DNA of 64,000 bases from contig NZ_OBEK01000004.1 of the NCBI RefSeq assembly GCF_900215625.1, positions 247,593-311,592 on the forward strand, read 5' to 3'. The notes under the pieces are model-generated. The model had not been told where the DNA came from and did not search any database. It saw nothing but the letters and a program-made list of their open reading frames with translations. Source of the stretch: Terribacillus aidingensis. Lineage in GTDB: Bacteria; Bacillota; Bacilli; Bacillales; Amphibacillaceae. Shown here piece after piece: positions 7,573 to 16,032 of the stretch; positions within the stretch are counted from its first letter, which is position 1; every line of letters starts with the position of its first letter. Position numbers and translations under genes: made by a program.

Positions 7573-8442
7573 ATGAGCATACAATTACAAGAACAGGCGG
7601 AGCAGACATTGCACCCGATGTTGGACGCTTTTGTGAAAGTGGGCCCTTTTTTACAGGACCTGATAAATGAAGATGTCACCATTGGTATTTATAATACAGA
7701 GAAACTAATCATCAATTTTCCAGCTAAGACATTTTCATTGAATGTGACACCTGGTGATCCTTTAGTAGATGGTGACATCGTAGCAGCAGCAATTCGTCAG
7801 AATAAGAATCAATCTGCTGTCGTGCCAGAAGAGCTTTTCGGTGTGAGTATTATTGCACGTGCCATTCCGCTTCATGATGAGGCAGGTAATGTTATCGGCG
7901 GTGTCGGTGTTGGTTTAAGTATTGAGAGTGCCAATCAGTTGTCTTCTATTGCTACGAACTTATCGGGCGTAATCGGTGATGTAACTGCTACTATTCAAGA
8001 CATGGCGAAGTCTATTTCCGGTTTGGCAGAAGGTATGACATATATATCCCGTAAAGCTTCCGAAGTAACTGATAGTGTCGACACAATTGAAGAAGTGTCC
8101 AACGTGGTTAAAGGCATTGCTGATCAGAGCAACTTGCTCGGCTTGAATGCTGCTATTGAGTCAGCGCGCGCGGGTGAGCATGGCCGAGGCTTCAGTGTGG
8201 TTGCAGATGAGATCCGTAAGATGGCGGCTGGGTCCAAGGACCAAGTAACAGAAATTCACCAAATTACGGAACAAATCAAATCGCATATTGCTAAGCTGAG
8301 CAATTCCATCCAAGAAGCAAATGCAGAATCTGATACACAATCTGCTGCGATTGAAGAACTGACAGCTACGATGGAAGAAATCAATGGCAATGTACACACG
8401 CTTGCACAACTAGCAAAAGATAACGTTTCAATCAAAGACTAA
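7573..8442 (+). CDS. yfmS: Soluble methyl-accepting chemotaxis protein, YfmS-like
   Basis: A 289-residue chemoreceptor without any transmembrane helix. Residues 1 to about 135 form a sensory region with a small PAS/GAF-like alpha-beta pattern (IGIYNTEKLIINFPAKTFSLN, then GVSIIARAIPLHDEAGNVIGG). The C-terminal part is the coiled-coil signalling domain with the conserved hairpin tip IADQSNLLGLNAAIESARAGE, which contacts CheA and CheW. Length and layout match B. subtilis YfmS (about 286 residues). The ATG at 7573 follows CAGGAG by nine bases. The aldehyde dehydrogenase begins 14 bases downstream, and the same two genes are neighbours in B. subtilis, so the receptor may report on aldehydes or aromatic compounds. 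Confidence 0.85.
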   Translation: MSIQLQEQAEQTLHPMLDAFVKVGPFLQDLINEDVTIGIYNTEKLIINFPAKTFSLNVTPGDPLVDGDIVAAAIRQNKNQSAVVPEELFGVSIIARAIPLHDEAGNVIGGVGVGLSIESANQLSSIATNLSGVIGDVTATIQDMAKSISGLAEGMTYISRKASEVTDSVDTIEEVSNVVKGIADQSNLLGLNAAIESARAGEHGRGFSVVADEIRKMAAGSKDQVTEIHQITEQIKSHIAKLSNSIQEANAESDTQSAAIEELTATMEEINGNVHTLAQLAKDNVSIKD

Positions 8443-8456
8443 TAGAGGTGACCAAC

Positions 8457-9917
8457 ATGGATAATTTCAAGCATTTGAACAGTCAATATATTAACGGTGA
8501 ATGGCGCGAAGGCCAGAGCAGTGTGAAAATGGAGAATCGCAATCCATATAACGGTGATATTATCGCTGCTTATCAAGCTGCTAGCTTGGACGACTTAAAC
8601 GAAGCATATGAAGCATCAGCTCGTGTGCAAAAGGAATGGGCGAAAACAAATCCTGTTGCCCAGCGTGCCGTATTCGAAAAGGCTGTTGCATACATCGAAG
8701 CAAATCATGAAGCGTTTGTTGCGACTATTATAGAGGAAATCGGCGGGACAAGATTAAAAGCTGAATTCGAAATCGGTCTTGTAACAAATATCATCAAAGA
8801 AGCTTCAACATTCCCATTTCGCATGAATGGCCAAATTCTTCCGTCGCCAATTGATGGCAAAGAGAATCGTGTTTACCGCGTACCGGTTGGTGTTGTCGGT
8901 GTTATCAGCCCTTTTAACTTCCCATTCTTCCTATCTATGAAATCAGTAGCAACTGCATTGGCTTCTGGAAATGGTGTTGTGTTAAAACCGCATGAACATA
9001 CTGCCATTACTGGCGGAACAATGATTGCTAAGCTTTTCGAAGAAGCAGGTCTTCCTAAAGGGTTGCTGAATGTCATCGTGACAGAAATCAGCGAAATTGG
9101 CGATAACTTTGTGGAGCATAAAATACCGCGTGCTGTGTCCTTCACAGGCTCTACGAAAGTAGGGAAACATATCGGAATGGTAGCTGGTAAGAATTTAAAA
9201 GAAGCGCATCTAGAGCTAGGCGGCAACAGTGCTTTAGTCGTTTTAGAAGATGCAGATATGGAACTTGCGGTAAGTGCAGCTGTATTCAGCCGTTTCACAC
9301 ATCAAGGCCAAATCTGTATGTCTGCTAACCGTTTGCTTGTGCATGAAGATGTGTACGATGAATTTGTTGAAAAGTACATAGCGAAGGTTTCCACACTCAC
9401 ATGCGGTGATCCAAAAGATCCGAGCACGATCATCGGACCGCTTATTAATGAGCAGCAAGTGAAAACAACGGTAGCTTTGATTGAGAAAGGCATCGAAGAA
9501 GGCGCAACACCGCTTATCAAAGGAAAAGTGGAAGGCAACATCGTGGAGCCGGTTGTCTTCGGTGACGTTACACCTGATATGACGCTTGCAAATGAAGAGT
9601 TATTTGCACCTGTTGTATCGATTATGAAAGTGACAAGTGATGAAGAAGTACTAGCATATGCGAACAACAGTGATTATGGTTTAAGCGGTGCTATTCACAC
9701 CAGAGATGTTGAGCGCGGCGCAGAGCTTGCGAAGCAGATGGATACCGGCATGATTCATATTAACGATGGTACGATAAATGACGAACCAACTGTAGCATTT
9801 GGCGGTGTGAAAAATTCCGGTCTTGGCCGCTTGAATGGTGAGTGGAGTCTGGATGCATTTACAACAACTAAATGGATCAGCATTCAGCATGATCGCAGAC
9901 AGTACCCGTATAGCTAA
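8457..9917 (+). CDS. yfmT: NAD(P)-dependent aldehyde dehydrogenase, YfmT-like
   Basis: A 486-residue aldehyde dehydrogenase that oxidises an aldehyde to the acid with NAD(P). The proton-binding segment PFNFPFFLSMK, the cofactor loop FTGSTKVGKHIG, the general-base glutamate in LELGGNSALVV and the catalytic cysteine in HQGQICMSANR are all present, and the C-terminal FGGVKNSGLGR is typical. Length and placement beside the chemoreceptor match B. subtilis YfmT, described as a vanillin dehydrogenase; the substrate here is inferred. The ATG at 8457 follows GAGGTG by six bases. A terminator follows, so yfmS-yfmT is a two-gene operon. Confidence 0.88.
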   Translation: MDNFKHLNSQYINGEWREGQSSVKMENRNPYNGDIIAAYQAASLDDLNEAYEASARVQKEWAKTNPVAQRAVFEKAVAYIEANHEAFVATIIEEIGGTRLKAEFEIGLVTNIIKEASTFPFRMNGQILPSPIDGKENRVYRVPVGVVGVISPFNFPFFLSMKSVATALASGNGVVLKPHEHTAITGGTMIAKLFEEAGLPKGLLNVIVTEISEIGDNFVEHKIPRAVSFTGSTKVGKHIGMVAGKNLKEAHLELGGNSALVVLEDADMELAVSAAVFSRFTHQGQICMSANRLLVHEDVYDEFVEKYIAKVSTLTCGDPKDPSTIIGPLINEQQVKTTVALIEKGIEEGATPLIKGKVEGNIVEPVVFGDVTPDMTLANEELFAPVVSIMKVTSDEEVLAYANNSDYGLSGAIHTRDVERGAELAKQMDTGMIHINDGTINDEPTVAFGGVKNSGLGRLNGEWSLDAFTTTKWISIQHDRRQYPYS

Positions 9918-9926
9918 TGAAAGTGA

Positions 9927-9957
9927 GACCAACAGCTCGAAGGCTGTTGGTCTTTTA
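9927..9957 (+). terminator. Terminator of the yfmS-yfmT operon
   Basis: Perfect ten-pair stem GACCAACAGC/GCTGTTGGTC with a six-base loop and a TTTT run. Confidence 0.9.
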
Positions 9958-9968
9958 CGTTCTTCCTG

Positions 9969-10193
9969 TTATTCAGCAGCCATGGTGTCTTGTTTGGTAC
10001 GGTGAATCGTTCCGTAGGGATGCTCTGGCGGTGCGTAAATAAGATTGTGCCACATGCCTGCAGGCACAAGAATAGCAAAGTCGTCTTGGACATATTGCTG
10101 AAAATTCAAATGTTCTCTCTGTGCTCCCATCTGAACTAGTCCGTGACCAGATTCGGCACGAAGGATTTGATCGGTAGTTGGATGTCTTTCCAA
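9969..10193 (-). pseudogene. Truncated cupin-domain protein
   Basis: The 74 codons read as the C-terminal half of a small cupin: HPTTDQILRAESGHGLVQMG, then DDFAILVPAGMWHNL, then IYAPPEHPYGTIH. In intact relatives a strand of about 12 residues (of the N-T-G-x-x-P-L-K-L-Y-S type) separates WHNL from IYAPPEHP; it is missing here. The N-terminal third, up to the first histidine motif, is also missing, and unrelated sequence begins at about 10195. The ATG is an internal methionine-like codon without a ribosome binding site. An in-frame deletion plus loss of the 5' end marks it as a relic. Confidence 0.7.
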
Positions 10194-10194
10194 A

Positions 10195-10640
10195 TCATTT
10201 CTTTAAGCTGTCGCAGCAAAGCGAAGATAGCGACTTGCGGCAGAATCTAGCAGGAACGAGTGAAGTCGTTAGAAAGCGATTTGTGCTTTCTTATGCTCCC
10301 TTAGCCTACTTGGCTTTGCCGTTACTGCTTGGTGATGTGTCGCCCTTGCCGCCGGTTTTTAGCCACTGGTTATAATGGAAATACGATGGATAGAGAAGGA
10401 AGCACGACGGTTATAGCAACAAGCGCGCAGCTGCCGAAGCGTATTGATCCGTTTTTTTGAATCAATCGTCTTTGGGTTCAATGCCCAAAAAGGCTTAAAC
10501 CGATATAAACTACATTTCACAAGTAATAGAATAGGAAACCTCACCTCCCATAGCCTTGTTTTAATAGATGTTAAAGAACGAAGATTCCCAATACATAAAG
10601 ATGCAGTAAATGGTAAAATTGATTCATAGATAACAACTTT
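10195..10640. other. Decayed non-coding region
   Basis: No intact gene. On the plus strand a frame at about 10197-10375 ends with a hydrophobic, protein-like tail (VLSYAPLAYLALPLLLGDV) that may be the C-terminus of a lost membrane protein; it has no start signal of its own. The stretch 10440-10640 is AT-rich and must hold the promoter of the rap gene, but I cannot point to clear -35 and -10 boxes, and I see no ComA-type box. Confidence 0.4.
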
Positions 10641-10656
10641 GAAGGAGGGTTGCAAT

Positions 10657-11709
10657 ATGAGCCATAATATCTATGATCATGTCAACGTTTCAGCTGAATT
10701 GGATAATTGGTCTATCAGTATTCGTCTTGATAAAAGAGATGCTGCAGCCAGTATTCACGACCGCTTAAAAGGATTTTCCAATGACTTCTCTATAGATACT
10801 CTTATTGATTTTTTTCTGCTAGAAAGTCGCTTCTACTTAATGCAAAAACACCTCGTGAATAGCGCTGCTGCGATTGACAATGCAAAAAAGCACCTAGTCC
10901 ACTTTAAGAATACCCACAAATATTATCTACACCTAGCAGAAGGAATACTATTCTATGACGAAAAACATTACCCAGAAGCTCTTAATTGCTTTGAGAAGGC
11001 TGAAAAATATCTAAATCAATTAAATAATCCGGTAGAGATAGGTGAATTTCACCTTCGTAAAGCCATGACTTATTATTTTCTTGATATAACTACTTTGTCT
11101 GCTTTACATGCAGAAAGAGCAATAGAATCCCTAAAACCATATAAAACATTTGAGTTTCTTCTTGCCCGGGCAGAAATGTTGCAAGGCATGAATTACATGG
11201 ATCTTCATAACTTTGAAATGTCGGAAGAACACCTTCATAGAGCATTGGCATCTTACAAAAATATAGACAATCAGAGTTTTATAACCACTACTAACCTCAA
11301 CCTTGGACTTCTGTATGTGCAGCGTGAATTACCGGAAACCGCTATTCGCTATCTGGAAGAAGCGCGTATGGATAAACAAGAACGTATCCATTTAAAGATT
11401 TTATATTTGTTAGCTGATTCTTATTGGAAAACCAATGAGTCTTCAAAAGCTGTAGAAGCCTATACTGAAGGTTTCCAGAAAAGCATTGAAAATGATAATC
11501 TTACAATGAAATGGGAATTTGCAATGCTGCATAAGAAATACGAGGATAGAATGAACTATGAAAGCGTATGGCAAGAAGGAATAGAATATTTTAGAAAAAT
11601 TAACGATTTCTTTAATGTTAGACTCTATTCAAAGGAACTAGCCTGGCATTATACTGAAACTAAGCAATACGAGCTGGCAACAAGATACTATCTTTTAGCT
11701 TCTATCTAA
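10657..11709 (+). CDS. Rap-type tetratricopeptide regulator (response regulator phosphatase)
   Basis: A 350-residue all-helical protein of the Rap family. Residues 1 to about 70 make the N-terminal three-helix bundle that in Rap proteins binds a response regulator (Spo0F or ComA); from about 95 onward come six or seven tetratricopeptide repeats (for example FYDEKHYPEALNCFEKAEKY and LNLGLLYVQRELPETAIRYL) that form the peptide-binding groove. Length is close to the usual 370-380. The ATG at 10657 follows GAAGGAGGG by eight bases. A 46-codon secreted-peptide gene starts 16 bases after its stop, the classic rap-phr arrangement. Which regulator it inhibits cannot be told from sequence. Confidence 0.88.
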   Translation: MSHNIYDHVNVSAELDNWSISIRLDKRDAAASIHDRLKGFSNDFSIDTLIDFFLLESRFYLMQKHLVNSAAAIDNAKKHLVHFKNTHKYYLHLAEGILFYDEKHYPEALNCFEKAEKYLNQLNNPVEIGEFHLRKAMTYYFLDITTLSALHAERAIESLKPYKTFEFLLARAEMLQGMNYMDLHNFEMSEEHLHRALASYKNIDNQSFITTTNLNLGLLYVQRELPETAIRYLEEARMDKQERIHLKILYLLADSYWKTNESSKAVEAYTEGFQKSIENDNLTMKWEFAMLHKKYEDRMNYESVWQEGIEYFRKINDFFNVRLYSKELAWHYTETKQYELATRYYLLASI

Positions 11710-11725
11710 AAAAGGAGGGTATATT

Positions 11726-11866
11726 ATGAAGAAAATTGTTTTCTCATTGATACTAGTAGGAACGATTATTCTAAGCAGTATAGCTGGATATGCAGATGAT
11801 AACAAAACAGCAGAAAAAAAAGGCGATCTTGGAACTGCCATACTCTCACTAAATATAGCCAAATAA
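11726..11866 (+). CDS. Phr-like secreted signalling peptide precursor
   Basis: A 46-residue ORF starting seven bases after AAAGGAGGG and 16 bases after rap. Residues 1-24 form a Sec signal peptide: MKK, a hydrophobic core (IVFSLILVGTIILSSIAG) and a Y-A-D cleavage region. The remaining 22 residues are charged, then end in SLNIAK. Phr precursors are exported, cut and re-imported as penta- or hexapeptides that block the cognate Rap. The tail here does not carry the arginine/threonine-rich pattern of known B. subtilis Phr pentapeptides, so the mature peptide cannot be named with confidence. A strong terminator follows directly. Confidence 0.8.
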   Translation: MKKIVFSLILVGTIILSSIAGYADDNKTAEKKGDLGTAILSLNIAK

Positions 11867-11893
11867 AGAAGACCTTTCCAAGGTCTTCTTTAA
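11865..11893 (+). terminator. Terminator of the rap-phr operon
   Basis: AAAGAAGACCTT pairs with AAGGTCTTCTTT over a three-base loop; it begins in the phr stop codon. The T-run is contained in the descending arm. Confidence 0.85.
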
Positions 11894-11928
11894 GTACATT
11901 TAATTATCGTTATAGCGAGACATGCTAA

Positions 11929-12096
11929 TCACTTATTTCGTGATTCTATCTTTCGTACTTTACAGAAACGCACAACGGCAAGCGCAAATTGGACTACGGT
12001 ATATACCATCCCAATTATTCCTAATAATAGACAAGAAACAATTTTTAATATCCACCAAAAAACAAATAGAAAAGTCTTTAACCACCTGATACTGTA
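11929..12096 (-). pseudogene. Small membrane protein frame without start codon
   Basis: The 55 sense codons between two stops read like a real small membrane protein: a tryptophan-rich hydrophobic start (RWLKTFLFVFWWILK), a second hydrophobic run (LLLGIIGMVYTVVQFALAVV) and a basic tail (CKVRKIESRNK). There is no ATG, GTG or TTG before residue 14 of this stretch and no ribosome binding site, so the gene seems to have lost its 5' end. It lies inside about 690 bases that otherwise lack genes. Confidence 0.4.
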
Positions 12097-12131
12097 TTAA
12101 TCTGTACGCAGTGCTTGGTTCCTCCGATATT

Positions 12132-12263
12132 TCATGCTCGAATAAAGTGATTTACCGTGTGCCACCATAACGGAATCCCAGAAACAATGAACAGCCCTAA
12201 CAACGTGTGAGCAACTGGATTATAAGCAAACCGATACAGTAAATAAAAAATAACTTCTGACAT
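12132..12263 (-). CDS. Possible 43-residue membrane protein
   Basis: ATG at 12263, then 43 residues rich in aromatic and hydrophobic amino acids with a single membrane helix (about residues 18-34) and a W-W-H-T end. No clear ribosome binding site precedes it. It may be a relic of the same lost locus as the frame at 11929-12096, 36 bases away on the same strand. Confidence 0.3.
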   Translation of the reverse strand: MSEVIFYLLYRFAYNPVAHTLLGLFIVSGIPLWWHTVNHFIRA

Positions 12264-12582
12264 TACTATTGGCTAAAGTCAATAACGGATCAAAACGGTT
12301 GAATCCCAAAACTCGTGAACGCGATATAAGAATGATTTCTCCTCATTTTGACAAAGGTATTTTGAAGACTCTCCATTGCTAACAATTTATATCATATTAA
12401 TCTCGAAGATGTTCTCCAATAAAAGTGATATATATGTAGCATTTTCATGCGCACTTAATCAAAGTTCCTATTTGCTCCATAATGTTTTCTTCATTTACTC
12501 ACCACCATTTACAAAATGAAATTCTCCAAACTTTCATCTATTTCTCCTGTGTAATACCGATATTCTAATATGTATAGGCAAA
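12264..12582. other. Non-coding AT-rich stretch
   Basis: About 320 bases with no ORF having a start signal and no repeat or hairpin that I can support. It separates the rap-phr/relic region from the terminator of the lyase gene. Confidence 0.35.
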
Positions 12583-12618
12583 CAAAAGCGCACAGTGTCA
12601 GATGCTGTGCGCTTTTTT
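12583..12618 (-). terminator. Terminator of the rhamnogalacturonan lyase gene
   Basis: Perfect stem AAAAGCGCACAG/CTGTGCGCTTTT with a nine-base loop, 5 bases beyond the stop codon on the minus strand. Confidence 0.88.
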
Positions 12619-12622
12619 GCAA

Positions 12623-14506
12623 TTATTTAGCTTTTATAACATCTATTCGAGGCATATCGGGCTGTTTCATATTATTTCCCAAGAAATAACTTGTGTGCGG
12701 CGGCTGGTTATAGGCGACGTTCTGCCATGCAACGCCTAATCGATAAACAGGATCATGCATTAGTGTTGGCAGTCTTTGTTCCGTTATGTCTGTTGTAGTG
12801 TAAAGGACAAGTGCACTGCTGTCTTCTGTTCGCCAGATCACTTCTTCTCGCCAATCGCCAATCAAATCTGCTTGCAGGGCAGGATTTCCTTTTGTACCGT
12901 TGTTGGAGTACGTGCCTTCAGCATCCAGCAATGTATCGACTTTTTCTGTTTTCGGATTCCACTTTCCGATCAATCCTGTACCGGTTTGTATAGATTCATC
13001 GAAAGTATGGTCTAGGATTTCACGAGACAGGTCGCCATCCCACCAAATAGCGAAATTGGCTGGAGGGATATTGGTTGTGATTTGCTCACCTGAAGCTGCA
13101 TATAGTCCGCCTGTCGGACTGTTCCATGCACCGTCGACGGCCCACATTTCAGCCCCTGGATAGCGTGGATCGATGTCGGCAGCTAGACCGCGGCCTATGT
13201 CTCTGTTTGTCGGAATTCCCCACAGCAGTTCACCAGTTCGGGCATCATGCAATTCAATGCCGGCTTTATTAGGGGAAGACTCATGAACCTGGAAAACTTC
13301 TAATCCAGGACGACTTGGATCCAAATCACTCACATGCATAGCATCACCATGCCCAAGTCCTGTCGAGTAAAGACCTGTACCGTCATGGTCAAGCGCCATG
13401 GAGCCGTAAATGATTTCATCTTTTCCGTCTTCATCTACATCCGCGATGCTCAAATTGTGATTCCCTTGCTGCGCATATGCTTCATTGCCAGCGGTATCGC
13501 TATCAAATAGCCATTGTTTTGTTAATTTGCCATCTTTGTATGTGTAAGCTGCGATCATTGTTTTTTCATAATAGCCGCGGGCTTCAATAATACTCGGTGT
13601 TTTGCCATCCAAATAAGCAACACCAGCCAAGAAACGGTCGCCGCGGTTTCCGTAACAATCACCCCAGTCGCAAATATTGCCGCGGGCTGGTTCATAATTC
13701 ACTGTTTCTTTCATTATACCTGTATTGCCATCAAATACACTCAAGTACTCAGGGCCTTCGAGAATATAACCAGAGCTATTACGGTAATCCGCATTTTGAT
13801 CACCAATAACTTTCCCTTTCGCGTCCGTCGTGCCGTCTGCTGTTTTCACAACTAATTCTGATTTGCCGTTGCCATCAAAATCATAGACAAGCATTTGCGT
13901 GTAATGGGCACCCGCACGAATGTTGTGACCAAGATCGATGCGCCATTTATGCGTTCCGTCCATCTCATAAGCATCAATAAGTACATTTCCTGTATAGCCG
14001 GACCGTGAGTTATCCTGGGAGTTGGATGGATCCCATTTCAGGATGATTTCCCATTCTCCGTCACCATCAAGATCGCCGACACTTGCATCATTCGCCTTAT
14101 ACGTATAGGACTTCCCATCTGGTGTTTTACCATCAGCCGGTTTTTGAAGCGGAATATGCAGCTGATTGTTCTGCCACACTTTGATGTCGTCTTGATCCGC
14201 ACCTTTTCCGATAGCTTCCACTCGATAAACGCTGTCCGCAGTACCTGCTTCATCTAAGTAGTTCGTGCCATGTTTCAGTGGTTTTCTTGTGATTTTCTTT
14301 CCATCACGGTAAATATGAAATGAAGTCTTTTTCTTGTCGTTGCCGAGGAATCGCCAGCTTAAAAAGATACCATCCTCTGTTTCGACAGCAACAGCGCCTC
14401 GATCTAAATACTCCATTTGCCTTTTGGGGAGTTTTTTAGCATCAGCAGAGAAGGGGACAGCGACTGTCAGAAGCAAAGCTAGCAAAATAACCAGACATTT
14501 CTTCAA
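12623..14506 (-). CDS. Secreted rhamnogalacturonan lyase, family PL11
   Basis: A 627-residue extracellular enzyme that cleaves the rhamnose-galacturonate backbone of pectin by beta-elimination, like B. subtilis YesW and YesX. A Sec signal peptide (residues 1-21, ending S-A-D-A) is followed by an Fn3-like N-terminal region and an eight-bladed beta-propeller with calcium loops of the D-x-D-x-D/N-G type: DLDGDGEWE, DFDGNGKSE and DVDEDGKDE. The start is a TTG at 14506, ten bases after AAGGAGG; the TTG at 14515 is only one base from the ribosome binding site. A cre-like site (14530-14543) suggests CcpA repression. A signal peptide makes it YesW-like rather than the cytoplasmic YesX. Confidence 0.9.
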   Translation of the reverse strand: MKKCLVILLALLLTVAVPFSADAKKLPKRQMEYLDRGAVAVETEDGIFLSWRFLGNDKKKTSFHIYRDGKKITRKPLKHGTNYLDEAGTADSVYRVEAIGKGADQDDIKVWQNNQLHIPLQKPADGKTPDGKSYTYKANDASVGDLDGDGEWEIILKWDPSNSQDNSRSGYTGNVLIDAYEMDGTHKWRIDLGHNIRAGAHYTQMLVYDFDGNGKSELVVKTADGTTDAKGKVIGDQNADYRNSSGYILEGPEYLSVFDGNTGIMKETVNYEPARGNICDWGDCYGNRGDRFLAGVAYLDGKTPSIIEARGYYEKTMIAAYTYKDGKLTKQWLFDSDTAGNEAYAQQGNHNLSIADVDEDGKDEIIYGSMALDHDGTGLYSTGLGHGDAMHVSDLDPSRPGLEVFQVHESSPNKAGIELHDARTGELLWGIPTNRDIGRGLAADIDPRYPGAEMWAVDGAWNSPTGGLYAASGEQITTNIPPANFAIWWDGDLSREILDHTFDESIQTGTGLIGKWNPKTEKVDTLLDAEGTYSNNGTKGNPALQADLIGDWREEVIWRTEDSSALVLYTTTDITEQRLPTLMHDPVYRLGVAWQNVAYNQPPHTSYFLGNNMKQPDMPRIDVIKAK

Positions 14507-14529
14507 TATGATCAATCCTCCTTATATAT

Positions 14530-14543
14530 TTAAAGCGCTTACA
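14530..14543 (-). promoter_or_regulatory. cre-like site before the rhamnogalacturonan lyase
   Basis: Minus strand TGTAAGCGCTTTAA, close to the CcpA operator consensus, 24 bases upstream of the TTG start. This position overlaps the expected promoter, which fits repression. Confidence 0.7.
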
Positions 14544-14611
14544 TTTATAGAATAAAGCAGAAGGAAGAGCAAATCTTATTAGAGAGAGCTGTTACTTCTC
14601 AAATGTGGTTG

Positions 14612-14648
14612 TAAATATTTTAAAAGCCATGTCCTGAGACATGGCTTC
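14612..14648 (-). terminator. Terminator of the M20 peptidase gene
   Basis: Stem AAGCCATGTC/GACATGGCTT with a four-base loop, followed on the minus strand by TTTAAAATATTT. Confidence 0.75.
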
Positions 14649-14658
14649 ATGCGTGTGG

Positions 14659-16014
14659 TTATACGTCTGACTTGCCTAATGTATGGATGACAGAGGCGGT
14701 GCAATGAATGCCATTCAAGAAGTAGTCGACATCCAGATTTTCATTCGGTGAATGATTATGCTGGTCAAAATTCGCGTAAGGGACAATGACGGATGGAAGA
14801 CCGAGTATCTTCGTCCATACATAATCCGGCAGAGATCCGCCCATGCTTGGCTGGATGAGCGGCTCTGTTTGAAAGGCCACCTCCACAGCACTGACGACTT
14901 TTTGGACGATTGGCAGCTCGGCCTTCGTTCGGGAAGGCTGCATGCTGCCAAGATACGTGACTTTTATATCTGGTGCATATGTCTCGACATGCTTTTTTAT
15001 TTTTTCAAAGATATCAAGCGGGTCCTGATCGACAACGAGCCGAATATCCATTTTAATTTTAGCGGTAGCTGGTATGATCGTTTTCGTTCCTTCTCCTGTA
15101 TAACCGCTCTCCATCCCATAAATATTAAATGTCGGTTCGCCAGTCATTTTTTGATAGTAAGAAAGTCCGTCCAAGGAAAGTGCTGGATAGCCAATTTTCT
15201 TGCCTAATGAATCCTTGTCATAAGGCAGTTTCGTGAGCAGCTGTTCTTCATAGGGGGTGAAAGCCCGTATGTTATCATAAAAGCCTTCTACCTTCACATG
15301 ACCGTTTGCATCGCGCATCGTGTGCATGAGCTCAATCAGCTTCCAGGCAGGATTCGGAACGATATTTCCGGTATTTCCAGAATGATTATCGCGATCAGCG
15401 CCTTTTGCATGGAATTCAACAGAGAGCATACCGCGTACGCCAAGCAGCACAAGCGGAGAGGAGCTGTTATGAGATGGACCGTCAGATGTGTAAACAAGAT
15501 CAGCCTGCAGCAGGTCCTTGTGTGCTTCTACAAATGCAGCAAGATTGGTGCTCCCTTTTTCTTCCTCGCCTTCAAAGACAAACTTCATATTGATTGGTAA
15601 GTTCCCGACCGTTTCCTGGTAGCTTTTCACTCCGAAAAGCTGTGCCATCAGCTGGCCTTTATTATCTCCGACACCACGCGCATAAATTTTTCCATTGCGT
15701 ATTTCAGGCTCGAATGGGGGAGACTCCCATGCTTCATAAGGCTCTGGCGGCTGAACATCATAATGTCCGTAAACGAGCAGTGTAAAAGCATCCGGATCAT
15801 GTATTAACTCTCCGTAGACGACTGGATGCCCGGCTGTTGGAAGAATCTTTGTATCAATGCCGATTTCCTGCATCATTCCTTGCAGAAGAACTGCACATTC
15901 TTCTATCCCATCATTTTGTGTGCTAATACTCCGCTGGCGAAGAAGGGTAAAAAGCTGATCCAAAAACTGCTGTTTATTTGTTTGAATATAGTCTTTCATT
16001 CTTGCAGTATCCAT
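14659..16014 (-). CDS. M20 family metallo-dipeptidase
   Basis: A 451-residue di-zinc peptidase of the ArgE/DapE/carnosinase type. The first metal motif is VYGHYDVQPPE (His-Asp, about residues 81-91), then the bridging aspartate in GVGDNKGQ and the catalytic EEE pair in FEGEEEKGS; the C-terminal HNHSPNE contributes the last ligand. It should release amino acids from dipeptides in the cytoplasm. The ATG at 16014 follows AAAGGAG by six bases. It lies 18 bases downstream of a membrane transporter gene on the same strand, so a peptide or amino-acid uptake and cleavage operon is plausible. Confidence 0.88.
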   Translation of the reverse strand: MDTARMKDYIQTNKQQFLDQLFTLLRQRSISTQNDGIEECAVLLQGMMQEIGIDTKILPTAGHPVVYGELIHDPDAFTLLVYGHYDVQPPEPYEAWESPPFEPEIRNGKIYARGVGDNKGQLMAQLFGVKSYQETVGNLPINMKFVFEGEEEKGSTNLAAFVEAHKDLLQADLVYTSDGPSHNSSSPLVLLGVRGMLSVEFHAKGADRDNHSGNTGNIVPNPAWKLIELMHTMRDANGHVKVEGFYDNIRAFTPYEEQLLTKLPYDKDSLGKKIGYPALSLDGLSYYQKMTGEPTFNIYGMESGYTGEGTKTIIPATAKIKMDIRLVVDQDPLDIFEKIKKHVETYAPDIKVTYLGSMQPSRTKAELPIVQKVVSAVEVAFQTEPLIQPSMGGSLPDYVWTKILGLPSVIVPYANFDQHNHSPNENLDVDYFLNGIHCTASVIHTLGKSDV

Positions 16015-16032
16015 CAAATTCTCCTTTATTGC

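Noticed and set aside
10178-10375. 65-codon plus-strand ORF with hydrophobic C-terminus
   Set aside because: Its first codons are antisense to the cupin relic and there is no ribosome binding site; only the tail looks protein-like, so I kept it as decayed sequence.
10440-10656. ComA-box control of the rap gene
   Set aside because: No TTGCGG...CCGCAA-type motif was found upstream of rap.
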